From NCBI GenBank assembly GCA_902494515.1, contig CABUTS010000044.1, positions 1-24,008 on the forward strand: a stretch of 24,008 nucleotides of DNA. The letters run 5' to 3'. Position 1 is the stretch's first letter. Each line of letters begins with the position of its first letter. Of the stretch, positions 10,048 to 16,860 are shown piece after piece. Below the pieces are notes generated by a model, which saw only the letters and a list, made by a program, of their open reading frames with translations, did not search any database and was not told the DNA's origin. A program made the position numbers and the translations under genes. The stretch comes from an uncultured Muribaculaceae bacterium. Lineage in GTDB: Bacteria; Bacteroidota; Bacteroidia; Bacteroidales; Muribaculaceae.

Positions 10048-12210
10048 ATGAAAGTTCCGTCGAAAAATACCACATATTTAGCGCTGATATTCGCGGCGGC
10101 TGTGGCCATTGTGGTCTATTTCATGCCGCGTGACAGCAAGCACAAATACGCCTACGAGCTCGACCGCCCGTGGAACTACGACCTGCTGACAGCGCCGTTC
10201 GACATCCCGGTTTACCGCGACTCGGCGTCGGTCAAGGCGCTGATTGACAGTGTGGACCGCACATTCGTGCCGATTTTCCAGCGCGACAACACTGCTCTGG
10301 AACGCGTCCGCGCGGTGATCAACGACGCCACGAACCTCTCCGGCGCTACCCGCTCGCGGTTGCTGCGCGCTGTAGCCGGAATCTATGACGCCGGGGTGGT
10401 CGACGCCTCGACCTCCGCGATGATCGACGCCGGCAAGCTCCCCGAAATGACCTTCAACGAGGACAACATCAAGGTTGGCTACGCCACGGACCGCATGGTG
10501 TCGCAGCGCGATGCCTACGCCATGATTGACAGCATTTTCCGCAGCTCGCCGGAACGCGCCGAGGTGCAGAAACTCGGCCTGTCGAACCTCATCGAGCCGA
10601 GCATCGTCGAGGACCGCAAAGGCTCCGAACAGTACCGCGAGAGCCTCATACAGCCGATTGTCTCGGCCATCGGCATGGTGCAGAAAGGGGAGCGCATCAT
10701 CGACCGCGGCGACCGCGTAAGCCCGCAGCTGTTCCAGGTGCTGAAAAGCTATGAGCTGGCCCTCGAAAAGGCCGGCCACCACGACCGCAACCGTCTGCTG
10801 AACTCGCTGACGGGTCAGGCAATCTTCGTAATCTGCATATTTGCAATCCTTTACACATACTTCGCCCTCTACTATCCCGAGGTGTTCGCCAGCGTCAGGA
10901 AAATCCTGGCCGTGATGATTCTGATGGTCGGGATGTTCATCTTCACTGTAGCGATGTCGAAGGTGATTTCCGGCGGGCAGTATATCGTGCCGTTAGCGAT
11001 GCTGCCGGTGATAATCATGGTGTTCTTCGACTCCCGCACGGCCTTCTTCGTTTATGTCGGCGAGGTGCTGCTCTGCACCGTCAACGCGTCGTTCCAGCTC
11101 GAGTTTGTGTTCGTGGAACTGTTGGCGGGGACGGCTGTGACCTTCTCGCTGAAGGAGCTGTCGAAGCGCAGCCAGCTGCTCCGCTCGGCGGTTATAGCGC
11201 TGCTGTCGTATCTGCTTGGCTACGTGGCCATTGAACTGATGTTTACCGGCTCGCTATCGTCGCTGTCGGGACGTCTGGTCGGCTTCTTCGCCATCAATTC
11301 GGTGCTGATTTCCTTCGCATATCTGCTGATATTCATTTTCGAGAAACTGTTCGGGATGATATCCGTCGTTACCCTCGTGGAGCTCTCGGACATCAACAAT
11401 CCGGTGCTCCGCAAACTCTCGACCGACTGCCCGGGAACCTTCCAGCACTCTATGGCTGTCAGCAATCTGGCTTCCGAGGCCGCCCACAACATCGGCGCTA
11501 ACGTGCAGCTGGTGCGCGCCGGGGCGCTGTATCACGACATCGGCAAGATCGACAATCCTGCCTTTTTCACTGAAAATCAATATGGTGTGAACCCCCACGA
11601 CGTGCTGACGCCGAAACAGAGCGCCCGCATCATCATCTCGCACGTCACCGACGGCTGCAAGCGCGCCGACAAGGCCAAGCTCCCCGAGGTAATCAAGGAT
11701 TTCATCACCCAGCACCATGGCCGCGGCCGCGCCAAGTACTTCTATATCAAGGAACAACAGGCGCATCCCGAGGAGGATATCGACCCGAAACCGTTCACCT
11801 ATCCCGGGCCGAACCCGCAGACCCGCGAGGCGTCGGTGCTGATGATGGCCGACTCCGTGGAGGCCGCTTCGCGGTCGCTCACCGACCACTCCGAGGCCGC
11901 CATATCCGGGCTGGTCAACCGTCTGATCGACTCGCAGGTAGCCGACGGGCTGCATAATGAATCCCCCCTGTCGTTCCGCGACATCTCCCGCATCAAGGAA
12001 ACCTTCATCAAGCGTCTGCGCTCGATGTATCACGGCCGTGTGCAGTATCCCCCCGAAACCAAGCGGAAACCCTCTGCTCCCGACGCTTCCGAGGCTGAAA
12101 AACCGGCTCCCGCCGAGACCGAAAAACTTGCTCCGGTCGAGGCTGAAAAACCGGCGCCCGCTGAGGCAGACAAGGGCGCTGTGGCCTCCGCTGACAAGAA
12201 AAAGTTGTAA
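10048..12210 (+). CDS. 7TM-HD membrane phosphohydrolase, PgpH-like cyclic-di-AMP phosphodiesterase
   Basis: A 720-residue membrane protein. Its family (PgpH) hydrolyses the second messenger c-di-AMP, which controls potassium and osmotic balance and wall stress. An N-terminal membrane segment (about 8-25, ending YFMP) is followed by an extracytoplasmic 7TMR-HDED domain (about 26-250), a block of hydrophobic helices (about 262-460) and a cytoplasmic HD domain. Metal-ligand residues are present: His467 (QHSMAV), His496-Asp497 (LYHDIGK), His556-His557 (QHHGRGR) and Asp602 (MMADSVEAA). The start MKVPSKN at 10048 is chosen because it sits just before the first membrane helix; an in-frame start at 9973 would add 25 residues unlike a signal anchor. 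The C-terminus after about residue 675 is a low-complexity tail with four octapeptide repeats. The substrate is assigned by family only. Confidence 0.92.
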   Translation: MKVPSKNTTYLALIFAAAVAIVVYFMPRDSKHKYAYELDRPWNYDLLTAPFDIPVYRDSASVKALIDSVDRTFVPIFQRDNTALERVRAVINDATNLSGATRSRLLRAVAGIYDAGVVDASTSAMIDAGKLPEMTFNEDNIKVGYATDRMVSQRDAYAMIDSIFRSSPERAEVQKLGLSNLIEPSIVEDRKGSEQYRESLIQPIVSAIGMVQKGERIIDRGDRVSPQLFQVLKSYELALEKAGHHDRNRLLNSLTGQAIFVICIFAILYTYFALYYPEVFASVRKILAVMILMVGMFIFTVAMSKVISGGQYIVPLAMLPVIIMVFFDSRTAFFVYVGEVLLCTVNASFQLEFVFVELLAGTAVTFSLKELSKRSQLLRSAVIALLSYLLGYVAIELMFTGSLSSLSGRLVGFFAINSVLISFAYLLIFIFEKLFGMISVVTLVELSDINNPVLRKLSTDCPGTFQHSMAVSNLASEAAHNIGANVQLVRAGALYHDIGKIDNPAFFTENQYGVNPHDVLTPKQSARIIISHVTDGCKRADKAKLPEVIKDFITQHHGRGRAKYFYIKEQQAHPEEDIDPKPFTYPGPNPQTREASVLMMADSVEAASRSLTDHSEAAISGLVNRLIDSQVADGLHNESPLSFRDISRIKETFIKRLRSMYHGRVQYPPETKRKPSAPDASEAEKPAPAETEKLAPVEAEKPAPAEADKGAVASADKKKL
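12091..12186 (+). repeat. Four 24-bp repeats coding an EAEKPAPA octapeptide tail
   Basis: Four in-frame 24-base units (12091-12114, 12115-12138, 12139-12162, 12163-12186) encode EAEKPAPA, ETEKLAPV, EAEKPAPA and EADKGAVA, residues 682-713 of the HD protein. Units 1 and 3 are nearly identical in DNA; unit 4 is the most diverged. The tail is charged, Pro/Ala-rich and probably disordered. Such a repeat can change length between strains by slippage. Confidence 0.85.
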
Positions 12211-12235
12211 TCGTCCCGGGGATTTGGTAACTTTG
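12204..12235 (+). promoter_or_regulatory. Promoter of rex
   Basis: GTTG at 12204-12207 (one mismatch to TTTG), a 20-bp spacer, and TAACTTTG at 12228-12235. The predicted start, near 12240, leaves a leader of only about 15 bases before the rex ATG. The -33 box overlaps the stop codon of the upstream gene, so rex transcription begins at the very end of the HD gene. Confidence 0.65.
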
Positions 12236-12254
12236 CAATGAAAATAGATGAAGA

Positions 12255-12890
12255 ATGATTGACCGTCTGCGCGATTTGATTCCTGAGCCGGCCCTGCGGC
12301 GCCTGCCGTGGTATCTGGCTTATGTCAGCCTGCTGCATGAGAGGGGTGTGGAGTATGTTTCCTCCACGGCCATCGCGCGCGGCCTCAATGTCGACGCCTC
12401 GCAGATTGCAAAAGACCTCTCGTTTCTCGGCGTCAAGGGGAAAACGCGCATCGGCTACGAGGTCTCCATGCTGCAGCGCAAGCTCGAGGAGTTCCTCGGT
12501 TTCCGTAAGGAACACCGGGCGGTGATGCTCGGTGTCGGCTCCCTTGGACGGGCGCTGATGGGGGACTCCGGTCTGACGAACTATGGCCTGCATATCGTGG
12601 CCGGGTTCGACGTAAACCCCGCAGTGATAGGCACTGACATCAAGGGTATGCCGGTGTTCGACATCTCCGATCTCGGGGAAAAAGTCAGGGAACTAGGCGT
12701 TGAAATCGGCATCGTCTGTGTACCCGTGGAGGCTGCGCAGAATGTCGCCGACGCCATCGTTGCCGCCGGGCTGAAAGCCATCTGGAACTTCACCCCCTGC
12801 CGGATTCAGGTGCCCGACGATGTGGTGATTTCCAACACCTCGATTTACGCGCAATTAGCTGTAATCTACAACCGAATGTATCTGCGCTGA
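12255..12890 (+). CDS. rex: Redox-sensing transcriptional repressor Rex
   Basis: A 211-residue protein of normal Rex length. Rex is a homodimer that binds operators of fermentative and respiratory genes and releases them when NADH binds. The N-terminal winged helix (about 1-80) shows RRLPWYLAYVSLLHERGVEYVSS, DASQIAKDLSFLG and GKTRIGYEV. A Rossmann domain follows with the dinucleotide loop GVGSLG (Gly93, Gly95, Gly98) and a domain-swapped C-terminal helix (SIYAQLAVIYNRMYLR). It has its own promoter; the FAH-like gene starts 26 bases downstream and is probably cotranscribed. nifJ, on the opposite strand, is a plausible target in principle, but I did not identify an operator there. Confidence 0.95.
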   Translation: MIDRLRDLIPEPALRRLPWYLAYVSLLHERGVEYVSSTAIARGLNVDASQIAKDLSFLGVKGKTRIGYEVSMLQRKLEEFLGFRKEHRAVMLGVGSLGRALMGDSGLTNYGLHIVAGFDVNPAVIGTDIKGMPVFDISDLGEKVRELGVEIGIVCVPVEAAQNVADAIVAAGLKAIWNFTPCRIQVPDDVVISNTSIYAQLAVIYNRMYLR

Positions 12891-12916
12891 AATTTTAACC
12901 GAAAGCACTCACGCTG

Positions 12917-13648
12917 ATGAAAGTCCTGAGAATCGACCGGCAGTCCGGAACATGGCCCTGCGAGGCGCAGGAAGCTATCGGCCAGGATGTTATCTGCCCG
13001 CTCCCCGTAGAAATGATTGCTGATTCGGCTGTCAACCGCAACGACCGTCCGGTGTTCGTGCCCGATTTCGCAATATCCGGGGGGTGGACGCTCGACATCC
13101 TCCCCGTAATCCATATCGGCCATCAGGGGAAATCCATCGCCTCCCGTTTCGCCCACCGCTACGTCAGCGGCCTCTCCCTCGCCGCCCAGCTCCATCCGGC
13201 TTCCGGCTCCCGGTTTCTGCCCATCTTTGGGGCCATCGACACTGCCTTCACCCTCGGTCCGGCCCTCCCGCTGACAATCCGCCCCGAACATCAGCCGGAC
13301 AACGATACAAAACTGGCTCCGACGGATACTGATTCTGACCGGACTCCGGCTGATTGCCAGGAGATTAAAATCACTGTCGACTACACTCCGCAGCCCGGGA
13401 GCAAGCACCCCTTCGAACCTGTCAGCCGCGAACTGACCGTCAAGCTCGCCGACCTGAAAATCGCGGAAACCGTAGAGCTGCTCAGCCGCTTCATCACCCT
13501 CAAGACCGGCGACCTACTGATTCCCTGCACCCTCGGCCCTGCGCTCTCACTCCCTCTGCATCTCGACGCCGCCCTCACCGCCACCCTCACCCTCGCCGGC
13601 GCTGCAACCCCTTCCGCTTCCTCCCCCCTCCTCCTCCGCCTGAAATAA
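12917..13648 (+). CDS. FAH-like (fumarylacetoacetate hydrolase fold) protein, probably without catalytic metal site
   Basis: A 243-residue protein that resembles the FAH family by motif memory. VFVPDFA near 46-52, then an IGHQGKSIASRFAHRYVSGL segment (67-86) corresponds to the conserved 'PDF...GK.I..KFAHRYY' part of Bacteroidetes FAH proteins, and LKTGDLLIPCTLGPAL near the C-terminus corresponds to the usual 'GDLI.TGTPAGV' segment. The acidic metal ligands seem lost: the expected E-x-E reads TLD (58-60), and the expected Asp in the following helix falls in LAAQ (88-91). A low-complexity Asp/Thr-rich linker (about 123-145) is inserted. The gene is intact, with codon use like its neighbours, and follows rex by 26 bases. 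It may be a non-enzymatic structural homologue; a diverged enzyme is also possible. The family call is moderate. Confidence 0.5.
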   Translation: MKVLRIDRQSGTWPCEAQEAIGQDVICPLPVEMIADSAVNRNDRPVFVPDFAISGGWTLDILPVIHIGHQGKSIASRFAHRYVSGLSLAAQLHPASGSRFLPIFGAIDTAFTLGPALPLTIRPEHQPDNDTKLAPTDTDSDRTPADCQEIKITVDYTPQPGSKHPFEPVSRELTVKLADLKIAETVELLSRFITLKTGDLLIPCTLGPALSLPLHLDAALTATLTLAGAATPSASSPLLLRLK

Positions 13649-13691
13649 AAGCTGCGTCCTGCGGATTCCGGCGTGCAGCCGGTATGAAATA

Positions 13692-13743
13692 AAAAAAGTT
13701 GGCAAAAAGGTTACACTGGTGTAACCTTTTTGCCAACTTTTTT
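13692..13743. terminator. Bidirectional terminator, 25-bp perfect palindrome
   Basis: The arms 13692-13716 and 13719-13743 are perfectly complementary, with only TG between them. The outer part is A-rich on the left and T-rich on the right, so either transcript has a stem followed by U. It lies between two convergent genes, 44 bases past the FAH-like stop and 48 bases before the nhaC stop, as expected for a shared terminator. Confidence 0.9.
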
Positions 13744-13790
13744 ATGGAAAATAGCTATGTTAGGTCGTGGGGGATGGGGTTCGGGAGGGG

Positions 13791-15266
13791 TCAGGCGCGG
13801 TCGGCGGCGACGGTTGCCGGGGTGCCGGAGGGGGCGGGGATGCGGTAGCCGATGTAGGCGATGAAGAGGGACATCAGCGGCGAGAGGATGTTGAAGATGC
13901 AGCAGGGGAAGTAGACCAGGGTGCTGACGCCGAGGACCGTGGACTGTGTGACGCCGCAGGAGTTCCAGGGGATGAGCACGGAGGTCACGGAGACGGCGTC
14001 TTCCATCGAGCGGCTTAGCAAGCGTGGCTCGAGGCCGAAGCGGCGGTAGAGGTTGCGGTACATGTTGCCGGTGATGATGAGCGAGAGATACTGGTCGGCT
14101 GTGAGGCAGTTCATTGCCAGACCGCTGCCGACGGTGGCGCCGACGATGGAGGTGCGGCGGCGCAGCGAGGCTGTGAAGGCTTCGGTGATGCGGTTGAGCA
14201 TGCCGGTGCCGATCATCGCCGAGCCGAAGAGCATGGCGCAGAGCACCAGGAAGATGGTGGACCCCATACCGAGGATGCCGCCGGTGGTGGCGAGGTCATC
14301 GAGCTGCGGCAGGCCGGTGGCGGGGACGAAGCCGCTCCAGAGCGAGGTGATGGATTCGCTGAGGCCGATGCCGAGCTGCGGCTGGTAGATGAAGATGCCG
14401 GCGACGCCGAGGACGGCGGCAACGAGCAGCACCACGAAAGTCCGGACTCTCAGCAGTATCAGGGTGATGGTGATGGCGGGAATCAGGAGCACCCAGGGGG
14501 TGATGTTGAAGGCGGAGCGGAGGGCGGCGTCCATGCCCGAGGGGTCGGTGGCTTCGGTGGGGGTGGAGAAGAGGCCGACGCCGAGATATACGGCCAGGGC
14601 GATGACAATCGAGGGGATGGTGGTGACCATCAGGTAGCGGATATGCTTGAAGAGGTCGACTCCGGCGGCCGAGGAGGCCACGACCGTGGTGTCGCTCAGT
14701 GGGGAGACTTTGTCGCCGAAGTAGGCGCCGGAGATGATGGCGCCGGCAATCCAGGCGTCGGAGTAGCCCATTACCTGGCCTATGCCCATGAAGGCGACGC
14801 CGATGGTGGCGATGGTAGTCCAGGAGCTGCCGGTGAGGATTGAGATCATGGCGCAGACCACGCAGGTGAGCATCAGGAAGAGGCTGGGGGAGAGGATTTC
14901 GAGGCCGTAGCAGATCATGGCGGGGACAACGCCTGACATCATCCAGGAGGTGGCGATCATAGCGATGCATACGAGGATGGGGACGGCGGGAAGTATCTGT
15001 ACGGCGCTGCGGCGCAGGCCTACGAGGAGGCCGCGGCGTGTGGCGGTGCCGCAGATGGCGGCGAGCGCCACCGACAGGATGGCGCAGAACAGCAGAATCC
15101 AGGGGCCGGTTTCGGCCACGGCATCGGCGCCGCGGGCGATGATGATTCCGGGGAGGAAGAGCAGCAGCACTGCCAGCGGGGCGATGGAAATTCCGAGGGA
15201 GGGGCAGTTGGGGCGCACACCGGGGCGCCGACATACCGATTTCAGTGATAGCAAGATTCTTTTCAA
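13791..15266 (-). CDS. nhaC: NhaC-family Na+/H+ antiporter
   Basis: A 491-residue integral membrane protein with about eleven or twelve hydrophobic segments. NhaC antiporters exchange cytoplasmic Na+ for external H+ (some members exchange malate for lactate). The family signature GAYFGDKVSPLSDTTVVASS lies near residues 180-200, and a second half-repeat shows the LTADQYL and NSCGVTQSTVLG motifs typical of the C-terminal half. The start at 15266 (MKRILLSLKSV) gives a basic N-terminus of about 25 residues before the first helix; a shorter start cannot be excluded. It is a single gene with its own promoter (15380-15411) and shares a terminator with the convergent FAH-like gene. Exact ion specificity is not readable. 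Confidence 0.92.
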   Translation of the reverse strand: MKRILLSLKSVCRRPGVRPNCPSLGISIAPLAVLLLFLPGIIIARGADAVAETGPWILLFCAILSVALAAICGTATRRGLLVGLRRSAVQILPAVPILVCIAMIATSWMMSGVVPAMICYGLEILSPSLFLMLTCVVCAMISILTGSSWTTIATIGVAFMGIGQVMGYSDAWIAGAIISGAYFGDKVSPLSDTTVVASSAAGVDLFKHIRYLMVTTIPSIVIALAVYLGVGLFSTPTEATDPSGMDAALRSAFNITPWVLLIPAITITLILLRVRTFVVLLVAAVLGVAGIFIYQPQLGIGLSESITSLWSGFVPATGLPQLDDLATTGGILGMGSTIFLVLCAMLFGSAMIGTGMLNRITEAFTASLRRRTSIVGATVGSGLAMNCLTADQYLSLIITGNMYRNLYRRFGLEPRLLSRSMEDAVSVTSVLIPWNSCGVTQSTVLGVSTLVYFPCCIFNILSPLMSLFIAYIGYRIPAPSGTPATVAADRA

Positions 15267-15372
15267 CCTTAGAAAGATTTACAGCTAAAGCTAATGTTGG
15301 AGATTACACCATTGGCGGCCCGGGGAATATAAAGGTGATATTCAGCGGCGCCGTTCGGAATGTTAACTGATT

Positions 15373-15406
15373 GAGGCTGCAAAATTATGAAAAATTTTGC
15401 AGCCTC
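15373..15406. promoter_or_regulatory. 14-bp perfect dyad over the nhaC promoter, candidate operator
   Basis: The arms 15373-15386 (GAGGCTGCAAAATT) and 15393-15406 are perfectly complementary around six bases. The dyad covers the -7 box and reaches into both the spacer and the predicted start of nhaC. Neither strand has a T-run beside it, so a terminator is unlikely. A dimeric repressor site is the simplest reading; this is inference. Confidence 0.5.
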
Positions 15407-15411
15407 GCAAA
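15380..15411 (-). promoter_or_regulatory. Promoter of nhaC
   Basis: Read on the minus strand: TTTG at 15411-15408, a 20-bp spacer, TAATTTTG at 15387-15380, a full match to the Bacteroidetes promoter. Transcription would begin near 15374, giving a leader of about 107 bases before the ATG at 15266. Confidence 0.75.
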
Positions 15412-15500
15412 CGCCTTAAGGTTGTATTTGATTTATTTTTGGTTTTTTAAGATGGCGGATTTTCTCAGAGGACTGTCCTTTTTAAGAGGAAAATGGACTT

Positions 15501-15523
15501 ATGGCGGCAAGCCGCGCCGCCAT
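15501..15523 (-). terminator. Hairpin past the lipoprotein gene, weak terminator
   Basis: ATGGCGGC (501-508) pairs with GCCGCCAT (516-523) over 8 bp with a 7-base loop, 15 bases beyond the stop of the minus-strand gene at 15538. The following T content is modest (CCATTTTCC), so termination may be partial. The remaining bases up to 15372 hold no visible gene. Confidence 0.4.
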
Positions 15524-15537
15524 TGATTGTTCTGCGC

Positions 15538-16356
15538 TTATTCCTCCTCGCCGGCGGGGATGAGGTCGGCGAGCTCGGGACGGATGAAGTCGCGGAGGAG
15601 GTCGTAGGGGATCACGCAGCTCGGGGAGCCGATGGCATACGGGCCGATTTCATACTGCTGGTAAATAACCTGCAGGCCGTCGGCCGAGAACAGCGGGTCA
15701 GCCACGGGGTAGGGGAGTGTGTCGCTGTCGGGGAGGAAGAGCTGCCCGACGGCTTCAGCTTCGCTGCTCTCGAAATACTGCGAGGCGAGATTCTCGAGCA
15801 CGAGCTTCAGAAATGCCTCGTCCTTGTCGCGGGGAATCATGTCCCAGGTAATCCAGGAGGCGTCCTTGAGGTTGATCGTGCGCCCGTAGTAGAGCATCGA
15901 GCCGTGGGCGCCGCCCATGTAGGTGTAGGTGGCGTTGAGGAAAGAGGCGAAGCGGTCGGTGACCGTGTCGCAGGTGAAAGCCACCGACATATCCAGCCCG
16001 ATCGGAGCCCATTCGGGGTCGCTGAGCTGCGAACGGAAGTCGGTCATCACGGTCTTGACGAAGTTGTCGGCCAGAGTCTGGTCGACCTTGTCGGCGGCGG
16101 GGAGATTGATTCCCACCGAGGAGCAGATGGCGTTGACCGACTGGAGAATCCACGCGTTCACGGAGTCGGCGACGACAGTGTTGTGTATCGGTGATTCGAT
16201 GGAGATAGCGGCTCGGGCTATGCCATCGTCGGGTGTGCTGACCGAGTCGGCGGCAGCGTAGGTAGCCAGCTCGAACTTTTCGCCACCGAAGTGGCTGCAG
16301 CTTGTGATGCCCGAAATCAGGGCGCAGACTGAGGCGGATAACAGCAGTTTTCTCAT
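15538..16356 (-). CDS. Lipoprotein with DUF3298/RsiV-like domain
   Basis: A 272-residue envelope lipoprotein. The signal sequence MRKLLLSASVCALISG ends in a lipobox ITSC with Cys20 as the lipidated residue. The C-terminal half carries the DUF3298 (RsiV C-terminal-like) pattern: TYMGGAHGS near 143-151, a TINLKDASWITWDMI segment, and a final IYQQYEIGPYAIGSPSCVIPYDLLRDFI. In the Firmicutes this fold binds lysozyme in the anti-sigma factor RsiV; in Bacteroidetes the role of such stand-alone lipoproteins is not established. No membrane helix other than the signal peptide and no sigma factor neighbour is present, so an anti-sigma role is not supported. It is a single gene with its own promoter at 16501-16508. 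Confidence 0.85.
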   Translation of the reverse strand: MRKLLLSASVCALISGITSCSHFGGEKFELATYAAADSVSTPDDGIARAAISIESPIHNTVVADSVNAWILQSVNAICSSVGINLPAADKVDQTLADNFVKTVMTDFRSQLSDPEWAPIGLDMSVAFTCDTVTDRFASFLNATYTYMGGAHGSMLYYGRTINLKDASWITWDMIPRDKDEAFLKLVLENLASQYFESSEAEAVGQLFLPDSDTLPYPVADPLFSADGLQVIYQQYEIGPYAIGSPSCVIPYDLLRDFIRPELADLIPAGEEE

Positions 16357-16500
16357 GACGGATATTCAGGTGTTAATGGGTTGACTTTTCGGTACAGGCT
16401 TTTTCGGACCGGGTGGCCGGCAGAGGATTAAACAATGTTAAGATTATAAAAACAACGCCGGAGCGGGCTGAAAAGTTGACTGCGGTGTGGATATATGGGG

Positions 16501-16508
16501 CAAAGGTA
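16501..16508 (-). promoter_or_regulatory. Promoter of the DUF3298 lipoprotein gene, -7 box
   Basis: The minus strand reads TACCTTTG (then C), a match to TAnnTTTG. The -33 region would fall in the T-run of the terminator at 16519-16548. Predicted start near 16496, leader about 140 bases. This promoter lies downstream of that terminator, so the unit above it is transcribed separately. Confidence 0.6.
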
Positions 16509-16518
16509 TGGCGAAAGT

Positions 16519-16548
16519 AAAAAAAAGGTCGTCATCCCGACGACCTTT
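16519..16548 (-). terminator. Strong minus-strand terminator
   Basis: A 10-bp perfect stem (16524-16533 with 16539-16548, core GGTCGTC/GACGACC) with a 5-base loop. On the minus strand it ends in eight T in a row (16526-16519). No annotated gene lies directly before it on that strand until the PCMD gene, more than 300 bases upstream. Confidence 0.8.
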
Positions 16549-16593
16549 CTCCTTTAAACCTTTATCTTAATCTAATACTATGAAAAACACACG
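16519..16593 (-). ncRNA. Candidate short RNA of about 75 nt
   Basis: A minus-strand unit bounded by a promoter-like element (16598-16628) and a strong terminator (16519-16548), with no coding capacity on that strand. The predicted RNA has an A/U-rich 5' part including AGTATTAGATTAAGATAAAG, then AAAGGAGAAAGG and the terminator hairpin. The adjacent lipoprotein gene has its own promoter, so this does not look like that gene's leader. The reverse reading has a 12-codon reading frame (16580-16618, MKNTRCKVRKLL), which may be chance. Only the promoter and terminator are visible; function is unknown. Confidence 0.4.
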
Positions 16594-16597
16594 TTGC

Positions 16598-16628
16598 AAA
16601 GTTCGAAAATTATTATGAATTTTGCAAC
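16598..16628 (-). promoter_or_regulatory. Promoter-like element before the candidate short RNA
   Basis: On the minus strand GTTG at 16628-16625, a 19-bp spacer, and GAACTTTG (then C) at 16605-16598. Each box has one mismatch to TTTG and TAnnTTTG, so it is a fair but not perfect Bacteroidetes promoter. Confidence 0.45.
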
Positions 16629-16860
16629 TTTTTATAAGAAGTTTTGCAAAAATGGGGGGGGGGTTAACAAATTTTAACACGAAAAAGACGCGTTTTGGCA
16701 AATTTGTAGCAGTTTTGTAGTGGATTTGATGCAGGTCAGGACGCTTCCAGAAGGGGTGTGACGCCCCTGTGTGCTCTGTGGCCGCGTTTGTGAAGCCACA
16801 GCGGCTGCGGCTCCGCGATTATAGATTTGGTGAAAAATAGTGAAAATCCGGAGCCGGGTG
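16629..16860. other. Non-coding stretch with a G10 run and small hairpins
   Basis: No gene is visible between the candidate short RNA and the stop of the PCMD gene. The stretch holds a run of ten G (16654-16663), a small hairpin AGGGG-TGTGACG-CCCCT (near 16752-16768), and GC-rich inverted repeats (GTGGCC...GGCCAC-like and GCGGCTGCGGCTCCGC near 16780-16820) that could end the minus-strand PCMD transcript; none has a convincing T-run. Confidence 0.5.

Noticed and set aside
12238..12258. Tiny frame MKIDEE overlapping the rex start codon, as a possible leader peptide
   Set aside because: The predicted transcription start near 12240 lies at or after its ATG, so it would probably not be translated.
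15538..16356. DUF3298 lipoprotein as an anti-sigma factor like RsiV
   Set aside because: There is no transmembrane anchor with a cytoplasmic sigma-binding part, and no ECF sigma gene beside it; only the extracellular domain type is shared.
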